This document shows positions 28,926-38,692 of a stretch of 51,298 nt of DNA, in pieces. The stretch is taken from positions 1 through 51,298 of the forward strand of contig NZ_JAOAOQ010000013.1 in the NCBI RefSeq assembly GCF_030398385.1. The letters are read 5' to 3'. The notes beneath the pieces were generated by a model that saw only the letters and a program-made list of their open reading frames with translations, was not told where the DNA came from and did no database searches. This DNA comes from Aquibium sp. ELW1220. GTDB lineage: Bacteria; Pseudomonadota; Alphaproteobacteria; Rhizobiales; Rhizobiaceae. A program made the position numbers and the translations under genes. Numbering within the stretch: position 1 is the first letter of the stretch; each line of letters opens with the position of its first letter.

Positions 28926-29129
28926 GATCGGGAAACGGGGAGGGGCGCGCCTGCGCCGGCGCATCCCGGAGGCAGCCCCGCCGCTCCCTGCGTCTCATGC
29001 GGGCGAACGGATCAGGGAATGGGGGTGCCGATCGGGAAAGGTCGATGAATCGAACCGCGTCCGGCCAATACGATTGTGCATCGCAACGGAATGTGGAACG
29101 ACTTTACCAAGACCAACGGCAGGGATCCC

Positions 29130-32100
29130 ATGTCCATAAAGGCGGCCATCCATCACCTTACCGCGTATCGCTACGACCGGCCGGTTACGCTCGGGCCGCA
29201 GATCATCCGTCTGCGCCCGGCGCCGCACAGCCGAACGCGCGTCATCTCGCATTCGCTGAAGGTGACGCCTACCGAGCACTTCGTGAGCTACCAGCAGGAC
29301 ACCTACGGCAACTGGCTGGCGCGTTTCGTGTTTCCCGAACCGGTGACGGAGTTCCGGATCGAGGTCGATCTCGTCGCCGACATGACGGTCTACAATCCGT
29401 TCGACTTCTTCGTGGAGGAGAGCGCCACCACCTGGCCGTTCGACTATCCCGAGGACATCCGCGGCGATCTCGACGTCTATCGCCGGCCAGCGGAGGCCGG
29501 GCCGAAGCTCCAGGCCTTCCTCGACACGATCGACCGAAGCCCCAAGGGCACCGTGGATTTCGTGGTGGACCTGAACGCGCGGCTGGCGCGCGAGATCGGT
29601 TATGTCATCCGGATGGAGCCCGGCGTCCAGGAGCCGGAGGATACTTTCACGATCGGCACCGGCTCCTGCCGCGATTCCTCATGGCTTTTCGTCCAGATCC
29701 TGCGCCATCTCGGCTTCGCCGCGCGCTTCGTTTCGGGCTACCTGATCCAGCTCAAGCCGGACCTCGTCGCGCTGGACGGACCAGCCGGGACGGAACACGA
29801 CTTCACCGACCTGCATGCCTGGGCGGAGGTCTTCATCCCGGGCGCGGGCTGGATCGGGCTCGATCCGACATCGGGACTGCTCACCGGCGAGAGCCACATC
29901 CCGCTTGCCGCGACGCCGCATTACCGCAATGCCGCGCCGATCTCCGGCGGCTATTTCGGGTACGCCGAGACCGCTTTCGACTTCGACATGACGGTCTCGC
30001 GCGTGGCCGAGCATCCGCGCATCACCAAGCCCTTTTCAGACGAGTCGTGGGATGCGCTCGACGCGCTGGGGCGCAAGGTGGATGCGGCGCTGGCCGCGGG
30101 CGACGTGCGGCTCACGATGGGCGGCGAGCCGACCTTCGTGTCGATCGACGATTTCGAGGCGCCCGAGTGGAACACCGAGGCCGTCGGCCCGACCAAGCGC
30201 TTCTTTGCGGACCGGCTGATCCGCAAGCTGCGGGACCGGTTCGCACCCGGGGGCTTCCTGCACTACGGCCAGGGCAAGTGGTATCCCGGCGAGACGCTGC
30301 CGCGCTGGACCTTCTCGCTCTACTGGCGCCGCGACGGCAGGCCGATCTGGAACGACCCGGCGCTGATCGCGCCCGAGGGCGGCATCGGCGAGGTGCGAAA
30401 GGACCAGGCCGAAGCGCTGCTGCAGGGCATCGCCAGCCATCTCGGCATCGAGCCGGACCACGTCCTGCCGGCCTTCGAGGATCCGGGCGAATGGCTGCTG
30501 CGGGAGGCGAACCTGCCGGGGAACGTGACGCCGGAAAATTCGCGGCTGAAGGATCCGGAAGAACGGCACCGCATGGCGCGCGTCTTCGAGCGCGGCCTGA
30601 CCGAGCCGTCAGGCTATGTCCTGCCGGTGCAGCGCTGGCAGGCGAGGGCGTCCGGCCACCGCTGGCGCTCGGAGAAGTGGAAGAGCCGCCGTGGCTACAT
30701 CTTCCTCGTGCCTGGAGACAGTCCGGTGGGTTACCGCCTGCCGCTCGGTTCGCTGCCGTGGATCGCACCGTCGCACTATCCCTTCGTCAACCCGGCCGAT
30801 CCGACCGAGCAGAGACAACCGCTGCCGGAGGCGTTCGCCTCCGCAGGCGGGGCTCGTGCGCGACCGGAAGGTTCGGAGGGCGTGGGCATGGGCACGGACG
30901 GGCTCGGCGGCACGGCGCAGCCGGTCGCGTCGTTCACGGCCGCCGATTCTCGCCAGACACGCGTCGAGCAGGGCGCGAGCGAACTAGAAGGCGCTGTCCG
31001 CACCGCGATCTCGGTCGAGCCGCGTGACGGACGCCTGTGCGTGTTCATGCCGCCGGTGGAGCGGCTCGAGGACTATCTCGAACTGGTGGCGGCGGCGGAG
31101 CAAGCCGCACGTGATCTCGGCATGCCCGTCCACATCGAGGGCTATGCGCCGCCGGTCGACCCGCGCATGAACGTGATCCGGGTGGCGCCCGATCCGGGCG
31201 TCATCGAGGTCAACATTCACCCGGCGTCGAGCTGGGAGGACTGCGTTGCCACCACAGAGGCGATCTACGAGGAGGCGCGCCAGTCGCGGCTGGGGGCCGA
31301 CAAGTTCATGATCGACGGCCGCCACACCGGCACCGGGGGCGGCAACCACGTCGTGGTGGGCGGCGCGACGCCGACGGACAGCCCGTTCCTGCGCCGGCCG
31401 GACCTCCTGAAGAGCCTGATCCTGCACTGGCAGCGGCATCCGAGCCTGTCCTACCTGTTCTCGGGCCTGTTCATAGGCCCGACCAGCCAGGCGCCGCGCA
31501 TCGACGAGGCGCGCCACGACGCCCTCTACGAACTGGAGATCGCGCTGTCGCAGATCCCGAGCCATGGCGAGGCGGCGCCGCCTCTGCCGTGGCTCGTCGA
31601 CCGCCTGCTGCGCAACATGCTCATCGACGTCACGGGCAACACGCACCGCGCCGAGATCTGCATCGACAAGCTCTACTCGCCGGACGGCCCGACAGGGCGG
31701 CTCGGTCTCGTCGAGTTCCGCGGCTTCGAGATGCCGCCCAACCCCCGCATGAGCCTTGCCCAGCAGGTGCTGATCCGGGCGCTGATCGCCCGTTTCTGGA
31801 AAGCGCCGCTCACCGGCACGCCGGTGCGCTGGGGCACCGTGCTGCACGACCGGCTGATGCTGCCGCACTTCGTCTGGGAGGATTTCCTCGACGTGCTGCG
31901 CGATCTGTCGGACCACGGGTTCTCCCTGCGGCCGGAATGGTACGAGGCGCAGGCCGAGTTTCGCTTCCCTTACTGCGGCGAGGTCGAGATCGAAGGCGTG
32001 CACCTCGAACTGCGCCAGGCGCTCGAACCCTGGCACGTGCTCGGCGAGACGGGAGCCATCGGCGGCACGGTGCGCTACACCGACAGTTCCGTCGAGCGCA

Positions 32101-32513
32101 TGCAGGTGAAGCTCACCACCATGAATCCGGAACGCTACATCGTCGCCTGCAACCGCCGCCGCGTCCCGCTGGCGAAGGCTTCGACGGGCGGCGTCGCGGT
32201 TGGCGGGGTGCGGTTCAAGGCCTGGCAGCCGGCCATGGCGCTGCACCCGGTGCTGCCGATCAACGCGCCGCTGACCTTCGACGTCTTCGATACATGGAGC
32301 GGGCGCGCCATCGGGGGGTGCGTGTACCACGTCGCGCATCCCGGCGGGCGCAACTACGAGACCTTCCCGGTCAATGCCAACGAGGCGGAAGCGCGGCGGC
32401 TTGCACGGTTCGAGCCGCACGGCCATACGCCCGGCGCCTACATGCCTCAGCCTGAAACCCCGCATCGGGAGTTTCCCATGACGCTCGACCTGAGACGCGC
32501 GCCAGGGGTCTGA
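29130..32513 (+). CDS. Transglutaminase-like protease fused to DUF2126
   Basis: This is an 1127-residue cytoplasmic protein. ATG 29130 has AGGGA just upstream; an earlier in-frame start at 29076 lacks a site. Residues 1-90 are a bacterial transglutaminase N-terminal domain ([23 protein letters not shown]). Residues about 160-260 are the transglutaminase core with catalytic Cys180 ([10 protein letters not shown]), His229 (DLHAWAEVF) and Asp245 (WIGLDPTSG). Residues about 300-1127 are DUF2126, which contains [21 protein letters not shown] and [10 protein letters not shown]. Such proteins form a conserved operon with an ATP-grasp/alpha-E protein and a second transglutaminase. The operon is predicted to make and cleave a peptide-like tag, but the product is unknown. 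The next gene starts four bases after the stop. Confidence 0.88.
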   Translation: MSIKAAIHHLTAYRYDRPVTLGPQIIRLRPAPHSRTRVISHSLKVTPTEHFVSYQQDTYGNWLARFVFPEPVTEFRIEVDLVADMTVYNPFDFFVEESATTWPFDYPEDIRGDLDVYRRPAEAGPKLQAFLDTIDRSPKGTVDFVVDLNARLAREIGYVIRMEPGVQEPEDTFTIGTGSCRDSSWLFVQILRHLGFAARFVSGYLIQLKPDLVALDGPAGTEHDFTDLHAWAEVFIPGAGWIGLDPTSGLLTGESHIPLAATPHYRNAAPISGGYFGYAETAFDFDMTVSRVAEHPRITKPFSDESWDALDALGRKVDAALAAGDVRLTMGGEPTFVSIDDFEAPEWNTEAVGPTKRFFADRLIRKLRDRFAPGGFLHYGQGKWYPGETLPRWTFSLYWRRDGRPIWNDPALIAPEGGIGEVRKDQAEALLQGIASHLGIEPDHVLPAFEDPGEWLLREANLPGNVTPENSRLKDPEERHRMARVFERGLTEPSGYVLPVQRWQARASGHRWRSEKWKSRRGYIFLVPGDSPVGYRLPLGSLPWIAPSHYPFVNPADPTEQRQPLPEAFASAGGARARPEGSEGVGMGTDGLGGTAQPVASFTAADSRQTRVEQGASELEGAVRTAISVEPRDGRLCVFMPPVERLEDYLELVAAAEQAARDLGMPVHIEGYAPPVDPRMNVIRVAPDPGVIEVNIHPASSWEDCVATTEAIYEEARQSRLGADKFMIDGRHTGTGGGNHVVVGGATPTDSPFLRRPDLLKSLILHWQRHPSLSYLFSGLFIGPTSQAPRIDEARHDALYELEIALSQIPSHGEAAPPLPWLVDRLLRNMLIDVTGNTHRAEICIDKLYSPDGPTGRLGLVEFRGFEMPPNPRMSLAQQVLIRALIARFWKAPLTGTPVRWGTVLHDRLMLPHFVWEDFLDVLRDLSDHGFSLRPEWYEAQAEFRFPYCGEVEIEGVHLELRQALEPWHVLGETGAIGGTVRYTDSSVERMQVKLTTMNPERYIVACNRRRVPLAKASTGGVAVGGVRFKAWQPAMALHPVLPINAPLTFDVFDTWSGRAIGGCVYHVAHPGGRNYETFPVNANEAEARRLARFEPHGHTPGAYMPQPETPHREFPMTLDLRRAPGV

Positions 32514-32517
32514 TGTC

Positions 32518-34923
32518 ATGGCCGCCAAGGTCGAACCCGCCCGCAAGGATCCCATCGCGCAGCTGATCGCCGGCTACCGGACGTCGGAGACGATTCCGGA
32601 CGAGCTTCTCGGACCGGACCGGGCGATACGGCCCGTGTGGCGCGGCTTTCTGGAGGCACTGGCGGCAATGAAGCCGCAGGAACTCTCGGAGCGCATGGCC
32701 CGCGGCGACCAGTATCTTCGGGACGCCGGCGTGTTCTACCGGCAGTACGGGCGGGACGAGGCCGCGGAGCGCGACTGGCCGCTGAGCCATATCCCGGTGC
32801 TGATCGACGAGGCGGAATGGACGGCGCTCGAGGCGGGGCTCGTCCAGCGCGCGGACCTGCTCGAGAAGATCGTGGCCGATCTCTACGGAGAGAACCGGCT
32901 GGTCTCGGAGGGTCATCTGCCGCCTGCGATCGTTGCGGGAAACCAGGAATGGCTGCGGCCGCTGGTCGGCGTCGTGCCGCGGTCCGGCCAGTTCCTGCAT
33001 TTCCTTGCCTTCGATCTCGGCCGCGGTCCCGACGGGGAATGGTGGGTGCTGGGCGACCGGACGCAGGCACCGTCCGGTGCGGGCTTCGCGCTCGAAAACC
33101 GGATCGCCACCGCGCGGGTCTATTCCGACCTTTACGGACGCGCGAACGTGCATCGCCTCGCCGGCTTCTTCCGCGCTTTCCGGGACACGCTGCAGGGCCT
33201 GCGGGACGGTGACGACAGCCGGATCGGCATCCTCACGCCCGGCCCGCACAACGACACCTATTTCGAACATGCCTACATCGCCCGCTATCTCGGCTTCATG
33301 CTGCTGGAAGGCGAGGACCTGACGGTGCGCGACGGCGAACTGATGGTGCGCACTGTGGCGGGTCTGAAGCCCGTCAGCGTGCTGTGGCGCCGGCTCGACG
33401 CGGCCTGGGCCGACCCGCTCGAACTCAACGAGGGTTCGAGGCTCGGCACCCCCGGTCTTCTCAGCGCCATCCGCGCCGGCAACGTCACCATGGTCAACGC
33501 GCTGGGCAGCGGCGTCGTCGAGGCGCGCGCCTTCCTCGCCTTCATGCCGCGCATCTGTCGCGCGCTGCTCGGCGAACCTCTGAAACTCGCCAATGTCGCC
33601 ACCTGGTGGTGCGGCCAGTCGGCCGAAAGGGACTACGTCAAGGCCAATGCCGGGCGCATGACGATCGGCAAGGCCTTCTCCACCCGTCTCCTCTTCGACC
33701 TCGACGACGTCTCGGCGATCGGCGGCGAATTCACCCGGGAAATGCGCGAGACCGTAGGAGCCTGGATCGATCACGGCGCCGGACAGCTCGTCGGACAGGA
33801 GGCGGTGACGCTGTCGACGACGCCGGCGCTCGTCGACGGTCGCCTGACGCCCCGACCGATGAGCCTGCGCGTCTTTCTCGCCCGCACGAGCGAGGGCTGG
33901 AAAGTCATGCCGGGCGGTTTCGCCCGTATCGGACGCACCGCGAAGTCCGCCGCGCTCGCCCTGCAGGAGGGCGGGTCGGCCGCCGACGTCTGGATCGTCA
34001 GCGGCAAGCCGGTGCCGCCGGACACCATGCACGCTTCCAACGGCAAGGCCTTCGCGCGCCAGCAGCCGGGCGTGCTGCCGAGCCGCGCGGCCGACAACCT
34101 CTTCTGGCTCGGCCGCTACGTGGAGCGCACGGAGAACCTCGTGCGGGTCCTGCGTGCCTATCATGTGCGCCTTGCGGAAGCGGCGACGGCGGAGACGCCT
34201 CTCCTGAGACACTGCGCCGAGCATCTCGAAAGTCTCGGGGTCGTGATCTCCGAGGAGATGCCGGCCACCCTGGGCGACACGATCGCGGCTGCCGCGCGGT
34301 CGGCCGGCCATGTGCGCGACCGCTTTTCGTCGGACGGCTGGATGGCGCTGACCGATCTCGCCAAGACCGTGCGGGCGATGCGCGGGACCGCAGTGCCCGG
34401 CGACGACATGTCCCGGGCGATGAGCGTGCTGTTGCGCAAGCTCTCGGGCTTTTCCGGCCTGGTCCACGAGAACATGTATCATTTCGCGGGATGGCGGTTC
34501 CTGACGATCGGCCGCTCGCTGGAGCGCTCGCTCTCCATGGCGCACCTGCTTGCGCGGCTTGCGGACGAGAGCGCGCCCGACGGCAGTCTCGACATGGCTG
34601 TGGAGATCGGAGACAGCGTCATGTCGCATCGGCGTCGCTATGCCGTGGCGACCAACCGGGCGACCGTCGTCGACCTGCTGGCACTCGACAACCTCAATCC
34701 GCGCTCGGTGATCTTCCAGATCGGGGAGATCGCCGGGCATCTCGACTATCTGCCCGGCCAGGATCCGAACCAGCCGCTGACGCCGCTGCGCCGCGCCCTG
34801 CTGAAGCTCCGTACCGGGCTCGAGCTGCAACTGCCGGAGACGCTGGACACCGAGGCGCTCGAAACGCTCGGCGCCGATATCGGCGCGCTGTCGGACGCCA
34901 TTTCCACCAAGTACATGCGATAG
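32518..34923 (+). CDS. Circularly permuted ATP-grasp protein fused to alpha-E domain
   Basis: This is an 801-residue protein. Residues about 60-480 are the circularly permuted ATP-grasp type 2 region (DLYGENRLVSEGHLPPAIV, GEWWVLGDRTQAPSGAGFALENR, and ILTPGPHNDTYFEHAYIAR). Residues about 490-795 are the alpha-E domain, starting LPSRAADNLFWLGRYVERTENL. The ATP-grasp half is expected to form an amide or peptide bond with ATP; the alpha-helical half is of unknown role but constant in the family. It lies between two transglutaminase genes, 14 bases before the second. This architecture was noted in comparative studies of predicted amidoligases. Confidence 0.9.
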   Translation: MAAKVEPARKDPIAQLIAGYRTSETIPDELLGPDRAIRPVWRGFLEALAAMKPQELSERMARGDQYLRDAGVFYRQYGRDEAAERDWPLSHIPVLIDEAEWTALEAGLVQRADLLEKIVADLYGENRLVSEGHLPPAIVAGNQEWLRPLVGVVPRSGQFLHFLAFDLGRGPDGEWWVLGDRTQAPSGAGFALENRIATARVYSDLYGRANVHRLAGFFRAFRDTLQGLRDGDDSRIGILTPGPHNDTYFEHAYIARYLGFMLLEGEDLTVRDGELMVRTVAGLKPVSVLWRRLDAAWADPLELNEGSRLGTPGLLSAIRAGNVTMVNALGSGVVEARAFLAFMPRICRALLGEPLKLANVATWWCGQSAERDYVKANAGRMTIGKAFSTRLLFDLDDVSAIGGEFTREMRETVGAWIDHGAGQLVGQEAVTLSTTPALVDGRLTPRPMSLRVFLARTSEGWKVMPGGFARIGRTAKSAALALQEGGSAADVWIVSGKPVPPDTMHASNGKAFARQQPGVLPSRAADNLFWLGRYVERTENLVRVLRAYHVRLAEAATAETPLLRHCAEHLESLGVVISEEMPATLGDTIAAAARSAGHVRDRFSSDGWMALTDLAKTVRAMRGTAVPGDDMSRAMSVLLRKLSGFSGLVHENMYHFAGWRFLTIGRSLERSLSMAHLLARLADESAPDGSLDMAVEIGDSVMSHRRRYAVATNRATVVDLLALDNLNPRSVIFQIGEIAGHLDYLPGQDPNQPLTPLRRALLKLRTGLELQLPETLDTEALETLGADIGALSDAISTKYMR

Positions 34924-34936
34924 GGACCGTCCGCGC

Positions 34937-35833
34937 ATGCTCTACGACATCAGCCTGAAGATGGCCTACCGCTACGACTTTTCGGCGGATGCCGGCCGGC
35001 ACATCGCCAGGCTGCTGCCGGCAGACGTTCCGGGCGAACAGCGCCTCGTGGCAGGCGCGCTGAACATCGTTCCCAAACCCGACGAGTGGGTCAATTTCGT
35101 CGACTTCTTCGGCAACCCCTGCGTGGAAGTCGGCTTCGATCATCCGCACACGGAGATCGTGTTTGCCGTGCAGTCGCGGGTGGAGCGTCACGCGCCGGGA
35201 GACATCCTCGACATCTCGCCTCCGCTCGTCGGGCTGGCGGACGACATCTTCGACTGGCGCGGCATGGACTGCATGTCGCCGCACCATTTTCTCGGCTCTT
35301 CGCCGCGCGTGCCCGTCGAACAGGCCACGACCGACCATGCCCGCGCGATCGCGGCCGGCCGGCCGAGCGTGCTCGAAGCGGTCCGGGCGATCGGGCTGGC
35401 GCTGCACGAGGAGATGCGCTTCGACCCGAAGGCGACGACTGTCGAGACGCCGATGCTGGAGGCCTTCGAGCGTCGCCACGGCGTGTGCCAGGACTTCACG
35501 CACGTCATGATCGCCTGCCTGCGCGGCATCGGCATCCCTGCCGGCTACGTCAGCGGCTTCCTGCGGACGATCCCGCCGAAGGGGGAGGAGCGGCTGGAGG
35601 GGGCGGACGCCATGCATGCCTGGGTTCGCGCCTGGTGCGGCGCGGACCTCGGGTGGGTCGAGTTCGATCCCACCAATGCGATTGCCGCAGGCGAGGACCA
35701 CGTGGTCGTGGCGCGCGGCCGCGACTATTTCGACGTCTCGCCGATCAAGGGCACGATGCGCACGTCTGGTCCGCAGTCCAGCACGCATGCCGTCGACGTG
35801 GTGCCGGTGCGCGAAACGGCCAAGGCATCCTGA
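34937..35833 (+). CDS. Transglutaminase-like protease, short form
   Basis: This 298-residue protein starts at ATG 34937 with AGGGA upstream. The N-terminal domain has SLKMAYRYDFSADAGRHIARLLP. The catalytic core has Cys184 (RHGVCQDFTHVM), His227 (AMHAWVRAW) and Asp244 (WVEFDPTNA). It completes the three-gene unit with the fused transglutaminase and the ATP-grasp/alpha-E protein. The reaction is likely proteolysis or amide cleavage rather than protein cross-linking. No secretion signal is seen. Confidence 0.9.
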   Translation: MLYDISLKMAYRYDFSADAGRHIARLLPADVPGEQRLVAGALNIVPKPDEWVNFVDFFGNPCVEVGFDHPHTEIVFAVQSRVERHAPGDILDISPPLVGLADDIFDWRGMDCMSPHHFLGSSPRVPVEQATTDHARAIAAGRPSVLEAVRAIGLALHEEMRFDPKATTVETPMLEAFERRHGVCQDFTHVMIACLRGIGIPAGYVSGFLRTIPPKGEERLEGADAMHAWVRAWCGADLGWVEFDPTNAIAAGEDHVVVARGRDYFDVSPIKGTMRTSGPQSSTHAVDVVPVRETAKAS

Positions 35834-35944
35834 GAAAGAGAATCAACCGCTTCATGCGTTGCATGAGGCGGGCGAGGCAGGATTGCGCAAACTGCGCTCG
35901 CCGGCGATGGTGGCGGGATTTCAGCCTCCCGAGGAGGAGTAGCC

Positions 35945-36304
35945 ATGTCAGACGGTTTTCGCGCCCGCGTCGGCGCCATCTGCGGCGCGCTCCCGGGCGC
36001 GCAGGTCTCCGATCCCTGGGGCGGTGGGCATGACGCCTGGAAGGTCGGAGACCGGATGTTCGCGTGCATCGGCGCAGTGCAGCCGGGGGTCGCCGTTAAG
36101 TGCCGGGACATCGAGACTGCCACCATGTTGAAGGAAGCCGGCGTGGCGGGGCATGCGCGATACTTCCACAAGAGCTGGATCCTGCTGCCGGAAGAGACGG
36201 ACGAGGAGGAGCTTCGCCATCGGCTGGCGTCTTCCTACGACATCATTCGGGCCAAGCTTCCAGCTGCGCTCCGGCGCCAGCTTGCCTCCGACGAAGCGCG
36301 CTGA
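35945..36304 (+). CDS. MmcQ/YjbR family protein
   Basis: This is a 119-residue small protein with a strong GGAGGAG site upstream. It has the double-wing YjbR/CyaY-like pattern: FRARVGAICGALPGAQVSDPWGGGHDAWKVGDRMFACIG, then AVKCRDIETATML and RYFHKSWILLP. Members are thought to bind DNA or nucleic acid, but the function is unproven. It follows the transglutaminase operon after 111 bases and may be transcribed separately. Confidence 0.8.
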   Translation: MSDGFRARVGAICGALPGAQVSDPWGGGHDAWKVGDRMFACIGAVQPGVAVKCRDIETATMLKEAGVAGHARYFHKSWILLPEETDEEELRHRLASSYDIIRAKLPAALRRQLASDEAR

Positions 36305-36336
36305 CCGGCTGCAGTCCCGCGGCCAGTCCTGCGTCA

Positions 36337-36344
36337 TGTATACA
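36337..36344. promoter_or_regulatory. TGTATACA operator, distal copy
   Basis: The palindrome lies in ATGTATACAG, downstream of the YjbR-like gene. It is the same 8-bp core found before three other genes in the window. This copy has no gene start close behind, so it may be an auxiliary site for looping. Confidence 0.5.
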
Positions 36345-36556
36345 GGGTGGCGGCGAATTGAAGCCCGGAGCGCCCGAGAGCAACGCTCCCCTTCTTGTTT
36401 GCGCATCGCCATTTCTTGTCCGTCCTGACGAGAGACGGCAGCGGATCAGACAAGCCGGCGAAAGAGGCGGACGTTCCGCAAAAACGGACAGGCTGCGCGC
36501 TCCCGGCTTTGCGTCCCGTCGATAGGACCTCCAGCCCCATTGATTTTGGTGGTGCC

Positions 36557-36566
36557 GTGTATACAC
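36557..36566. promoter_or_regulatory. GTGTATACAC operator before the ABC importer operon
   Basis: This is a perfect 10-bp palindrome, 38 bases upstream of the binding-protein ATG. It contains TATACA, which can double as a -10 element. FadR-type GntR regulators are known to bind GTATAC-centred palindromes (for example MatR), so a repressor of that class is likely. No GntR gene lies in the window. Confidence 0.7.
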
Positions 36567-36603
36567 TGTGCCCAGGCTTCACTGCATTCTGGGAGGAAAA
36601 CAG

Positions 36604-37785
36604 ATGCCAACGAAATCAACGCTCGCACTTGCTATCGCGGCAGGTCTCACCTGGTCGGCCGGCGCGCAGGCGCAGGAGACGGTCAAGGTCGGGGTGATCC
36701 TGCCCTATTCCGGGCCCTTCGCCGACGCCGCCAACCAGCTCGACGCCGGAATCAAGCTCTACATGCAGCAGAACGGCGACATGGTCGCCGGCAAGAAGAT
36801 CGAGATCGTCCGCAAGGACACCGGCGGCCCGGCCCCGGATGTTGCGAAGCGGCTGGCGCAGGAACTCGTCGTGCGCGACGGCGTCGACATCATCGCGGGC
36901 TTTGCGCTGACGCCCGAGGCGCTCGGTGCGGCCGACGTCGCAACCCAGGCCAAGAAGCTGATGGTTGTGATGAACGCGGCCACGTCCGTGGTCACCGAGA
37001 AGTCGCCCTACATCGTACGCACCTCCGTCACCATTCCGCAGGTCAACTATGCCTTCGGCAAGTGGGCGTTCGAGAAGGGCGGCGTCAAGCAGGCCTATAC
37101 GCTGGTGGCCGACTACGGCCCGGGCCATGACGCGGAGAAGTCGTTCGCCAAGGGCTTCACCGAGGCCGGTGGCACCATCGTCGGCGCCGACAAGACGCCG
37201 GTGGCCAATCCCGACTTCTCTGCCTTCGTGCAGCGCGTGAAGGACGCCAGTCCGGAAGCGGTCTACATCTTCGTTCCGGGCGGCGGCCAGCCGGCGGCGA
37301 TCGGCAAGGCGCTGTCCGAGCGCGGGCTCACCCCGCCCGCCACCCGCATCTTTGGCCAGGGCGAACTGACCCATCCGGAAGCGCTGGAGAGCATGGGCGG
37401 CAACGCGCGCGGCATCGTCACCACCTTCCACTACACGCTCGAGCGCGAAGAGCCGCTCAACAACGCCTTCGTGGCCGCCTATCGCGAGGCCAACAACAGC
37501 CGCAGCCCCGACCTGTTCTCGATCGGCGGCTATGACGGCATGCACCTCATCTACGAGGCGCTGAGGAAGACCAACGGCGACACGTCGGGCGATGCGCTCG
37601 TCGAGGCGGCAAAGGGCATGGCCTGGGACAGCCCGCGCGGCCCGATCTCGATCGATCCGGAGACGCGCGACATCGTGCAGAACGTCTACATCCGCGAGGT
37701 GCAGGAGGTCGGCGGCAAGCTCCAGAACGTGATCATCGACACGATCGAGAACGTCAAGGACCCGCTGCACGGCGCGAGCAACTGA
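36604..37785 (+). CDS. Branched-chain-type (HAAT) ABC substrate-binding protein
   Basis: This is a 393-residue periplasmic binding protein with a Sec signal (residues 1-24, cleaved near SAGAQA). The start has GGGAGG about eight bases upstream. The Leu/Ile/Val-binding fold is seen in KVGVILPYSGPFADAANQLDAGIKLYM, EIVRKDTGG, IAGFALTPEALGAADVA and YTLVADYGPGHDAEKSF. Family members of this style often bind aromatic acids or other non-amino-acid ligands. The enzymes that follow (extradiol dioxygenase, O-demethylase) point to a methoxylated or hydroxylated aromatic acid. It is the first gene of a six-gene operon running to the dioxygenase. Confidence 0.88.
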   Translation: MPTKSTLALAIAAGLTWSAGAQAQETVKVGVILPYSGPFADAANQLDAGIKLYMQQNGDMVAGKKIEIVRKDTGGPAPDVAKRLAQELVVRDGVDIIAGFALTPEALGAADVATQAKKLMVVMNAATSVVTEKSPYIVRTSVTIPQVNYAFGKWAFEKGGVKQAYTLVADYGPGHDAEKSFAKGFTEAGGTIVGADKTPVANPDFSAFVQRVKDASPEAVYIFVPGGGQPAAIGKALSERGLTPPATRIFGQGELTHPEALESMGGNARGIVTTFHYTLEREEPLNNAFVAAYREANNSRSPDLFSIGGYDGMHLIYEALRKTNGDTSGDALVEAAKGMAWDSPRGPISIDPETRDIVQNVYIREVQEVGGKLQNVIIDTIENVKDPLHGASN

Positions 37786-37824
37786 CGCCAAGCCCCTGGC
37801 CCTGAATCGGAAATCGGCGCTCAC

Positions 37825-38688
37825 GTGACCGGCAATCTCCTGATCGTCCTCTTCGACGGCCTCGCCTTCGGGATGCTTCTCTTCGTCCTGTCGGTGGGGC
37901 TGTCGGTCACGCTGGGGCTGATGAACTTCGTCAATCTCGGGCACGGCGCCTTCGGCATGCTCGGCGGCTACGTGGCCCTCGTCGTGACGCGCGAGGCGGG
38001 GCTCTCCTTCTTTCTGGCGCTGCCTGCTGCCTTCGTCGGGGCGGCTGTCGTCGGCATCGCCTGCGAGCGCACCCTGTTTCGCCGGCTCTACCGGTCGGGA
38101 GAGCTCAACCAGGTGCTGTTCACGGTCGGCCTCGTGTTCGTGGCAACCGCGATCGCCACCTTCCTGTTCGGCACCGGCCAGCAGCCCATCCAGATTCCGG
38201 ACGTCCTGCGCGGCTCCGTCGAAATCGGCGGCCTGCGCTTCGGCATCTACCGCATCTTCCTCATCGTCGTCGCGCTAGCCGTCACCGCGGCGTTGATCTT
38301 CGGGCTGGAGTTCACCCGTTTCGGAGCCAGTGTGCGGGCGGCGGTCGACAACCAGCGGGTCGCGCAGGGGCTCGGCATCGACGTCGACACCATCTTCGCC
38401 ATCACCTTCGCACTCGGCTGCGGCCTTGCCGGCCTCGGCGGGGCGCTGGCGATCGAGATCGTCGGCCTCGATCCCACCTTCGCCTTCCACTACCTGATCT
38501 ACGTGCTGATCGTGGTGGCCGTCGGCGGGCTCGGCTCGATCGGCGGATCGTTCCTCGCAGCCGCACTGCTCGGCATCGCCGACGTCGGCGGCAAGTACTT
38601 CGTGCCCGAACTCGGCTCCTTCCTCATCTATCTCCTGATGGTGGGCGTGCTGTTCTGGCGTCCGCTCGGCCTGTTCGGAAAGCGCTGA
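37825..38688 (+). CDS. Branched-chain-type ABC permease (LivH-like)
   Basis: This is a 287-residue inner-membrane protein with about eight hydrophobic helices. It starts at GTG 37825 with only a weak ribosome-binding site. The motif GLSVTLGLMNFVNLGHGAFGMLG is the LivH hallmark. The EAA-like contact loop reads FGASVRAAVDNQRVAQGLGID. It pairs with the LivM-like permease that starts four bases after its stop. Confidence 0.88.
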   Translation: MTGNLLIVLFDGLAFGMLLFVLSVGLSVTLGLMNFVNLGHGAFGMLGGYVALVVTREAGLSFFLALPAAFVGAAVVGIACERTLFRRLYRSGELNQVLFTVGLVFVATAIATFLFGTGQQPIQIPDVLRGSVEIGGLRFGIYRIFLIVVALAVTAALIFGLEFTRFGASVRAAVDNQRVAQGLGIDVDTIFAITFALGCGLAGLGGALAIEIVGLDPTFAFHYLIYVLIVVAVGGLGSIGGSFLAAALLGIADVGGKYFVPELGSFLIYLLMVGVLFWRPLGLFGKR

Positions 38689-38692
38689 CGCC

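Larger units (their letters stand above)
28732..29129. other. Divergent intergenic region, che operon / transglutaminase operon
   Basis: This 398-base gap separates the divergent STAS and transglutaminase genes. It holds the sigma-54 promoter (28797-28812) and the dyad at 28908-28925. The rest shows no convincing gene. A small plus-strand frame at 28779-29048 has Arg/Pro-rich shadow composition. No clear sigma-70 promoter for the transglutaminase operon was recognised; AGGGA at 29121-29125 is its ribosome-binding site. Confidence 0.6.
36305..36603 (+). other. Intergenic region upstream of the aromatic-type ABC importer
   Basis: This 299-base gap holds two TGTATACA palindromes (36337-36344 and 36558-36565) and the GGGAGG ribosome-binding site of the importer operon. 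The sites are 221 bases apart, so DNA looping or two overlapping promoters are possible. The region between them is low in motif content, with only Arg/Pro-rich shadow frames. Confidence 0.6.

Noticed and set aside
28779-29048. Small plus-strand frame in the divergent intergenic region
   Set aside because: Arg/Pro/Gly-rich composition and overlap with the sigma-54 promoter and dyad; no ribosome-binding site.
32371-34938. A minus-strand open frame of about 855 codons across the ATP-grasp gene
   Set aside because: Shadow composition, no recognisable motif, and the plus-strand ATP-grasp/alpha-E protein is clear.
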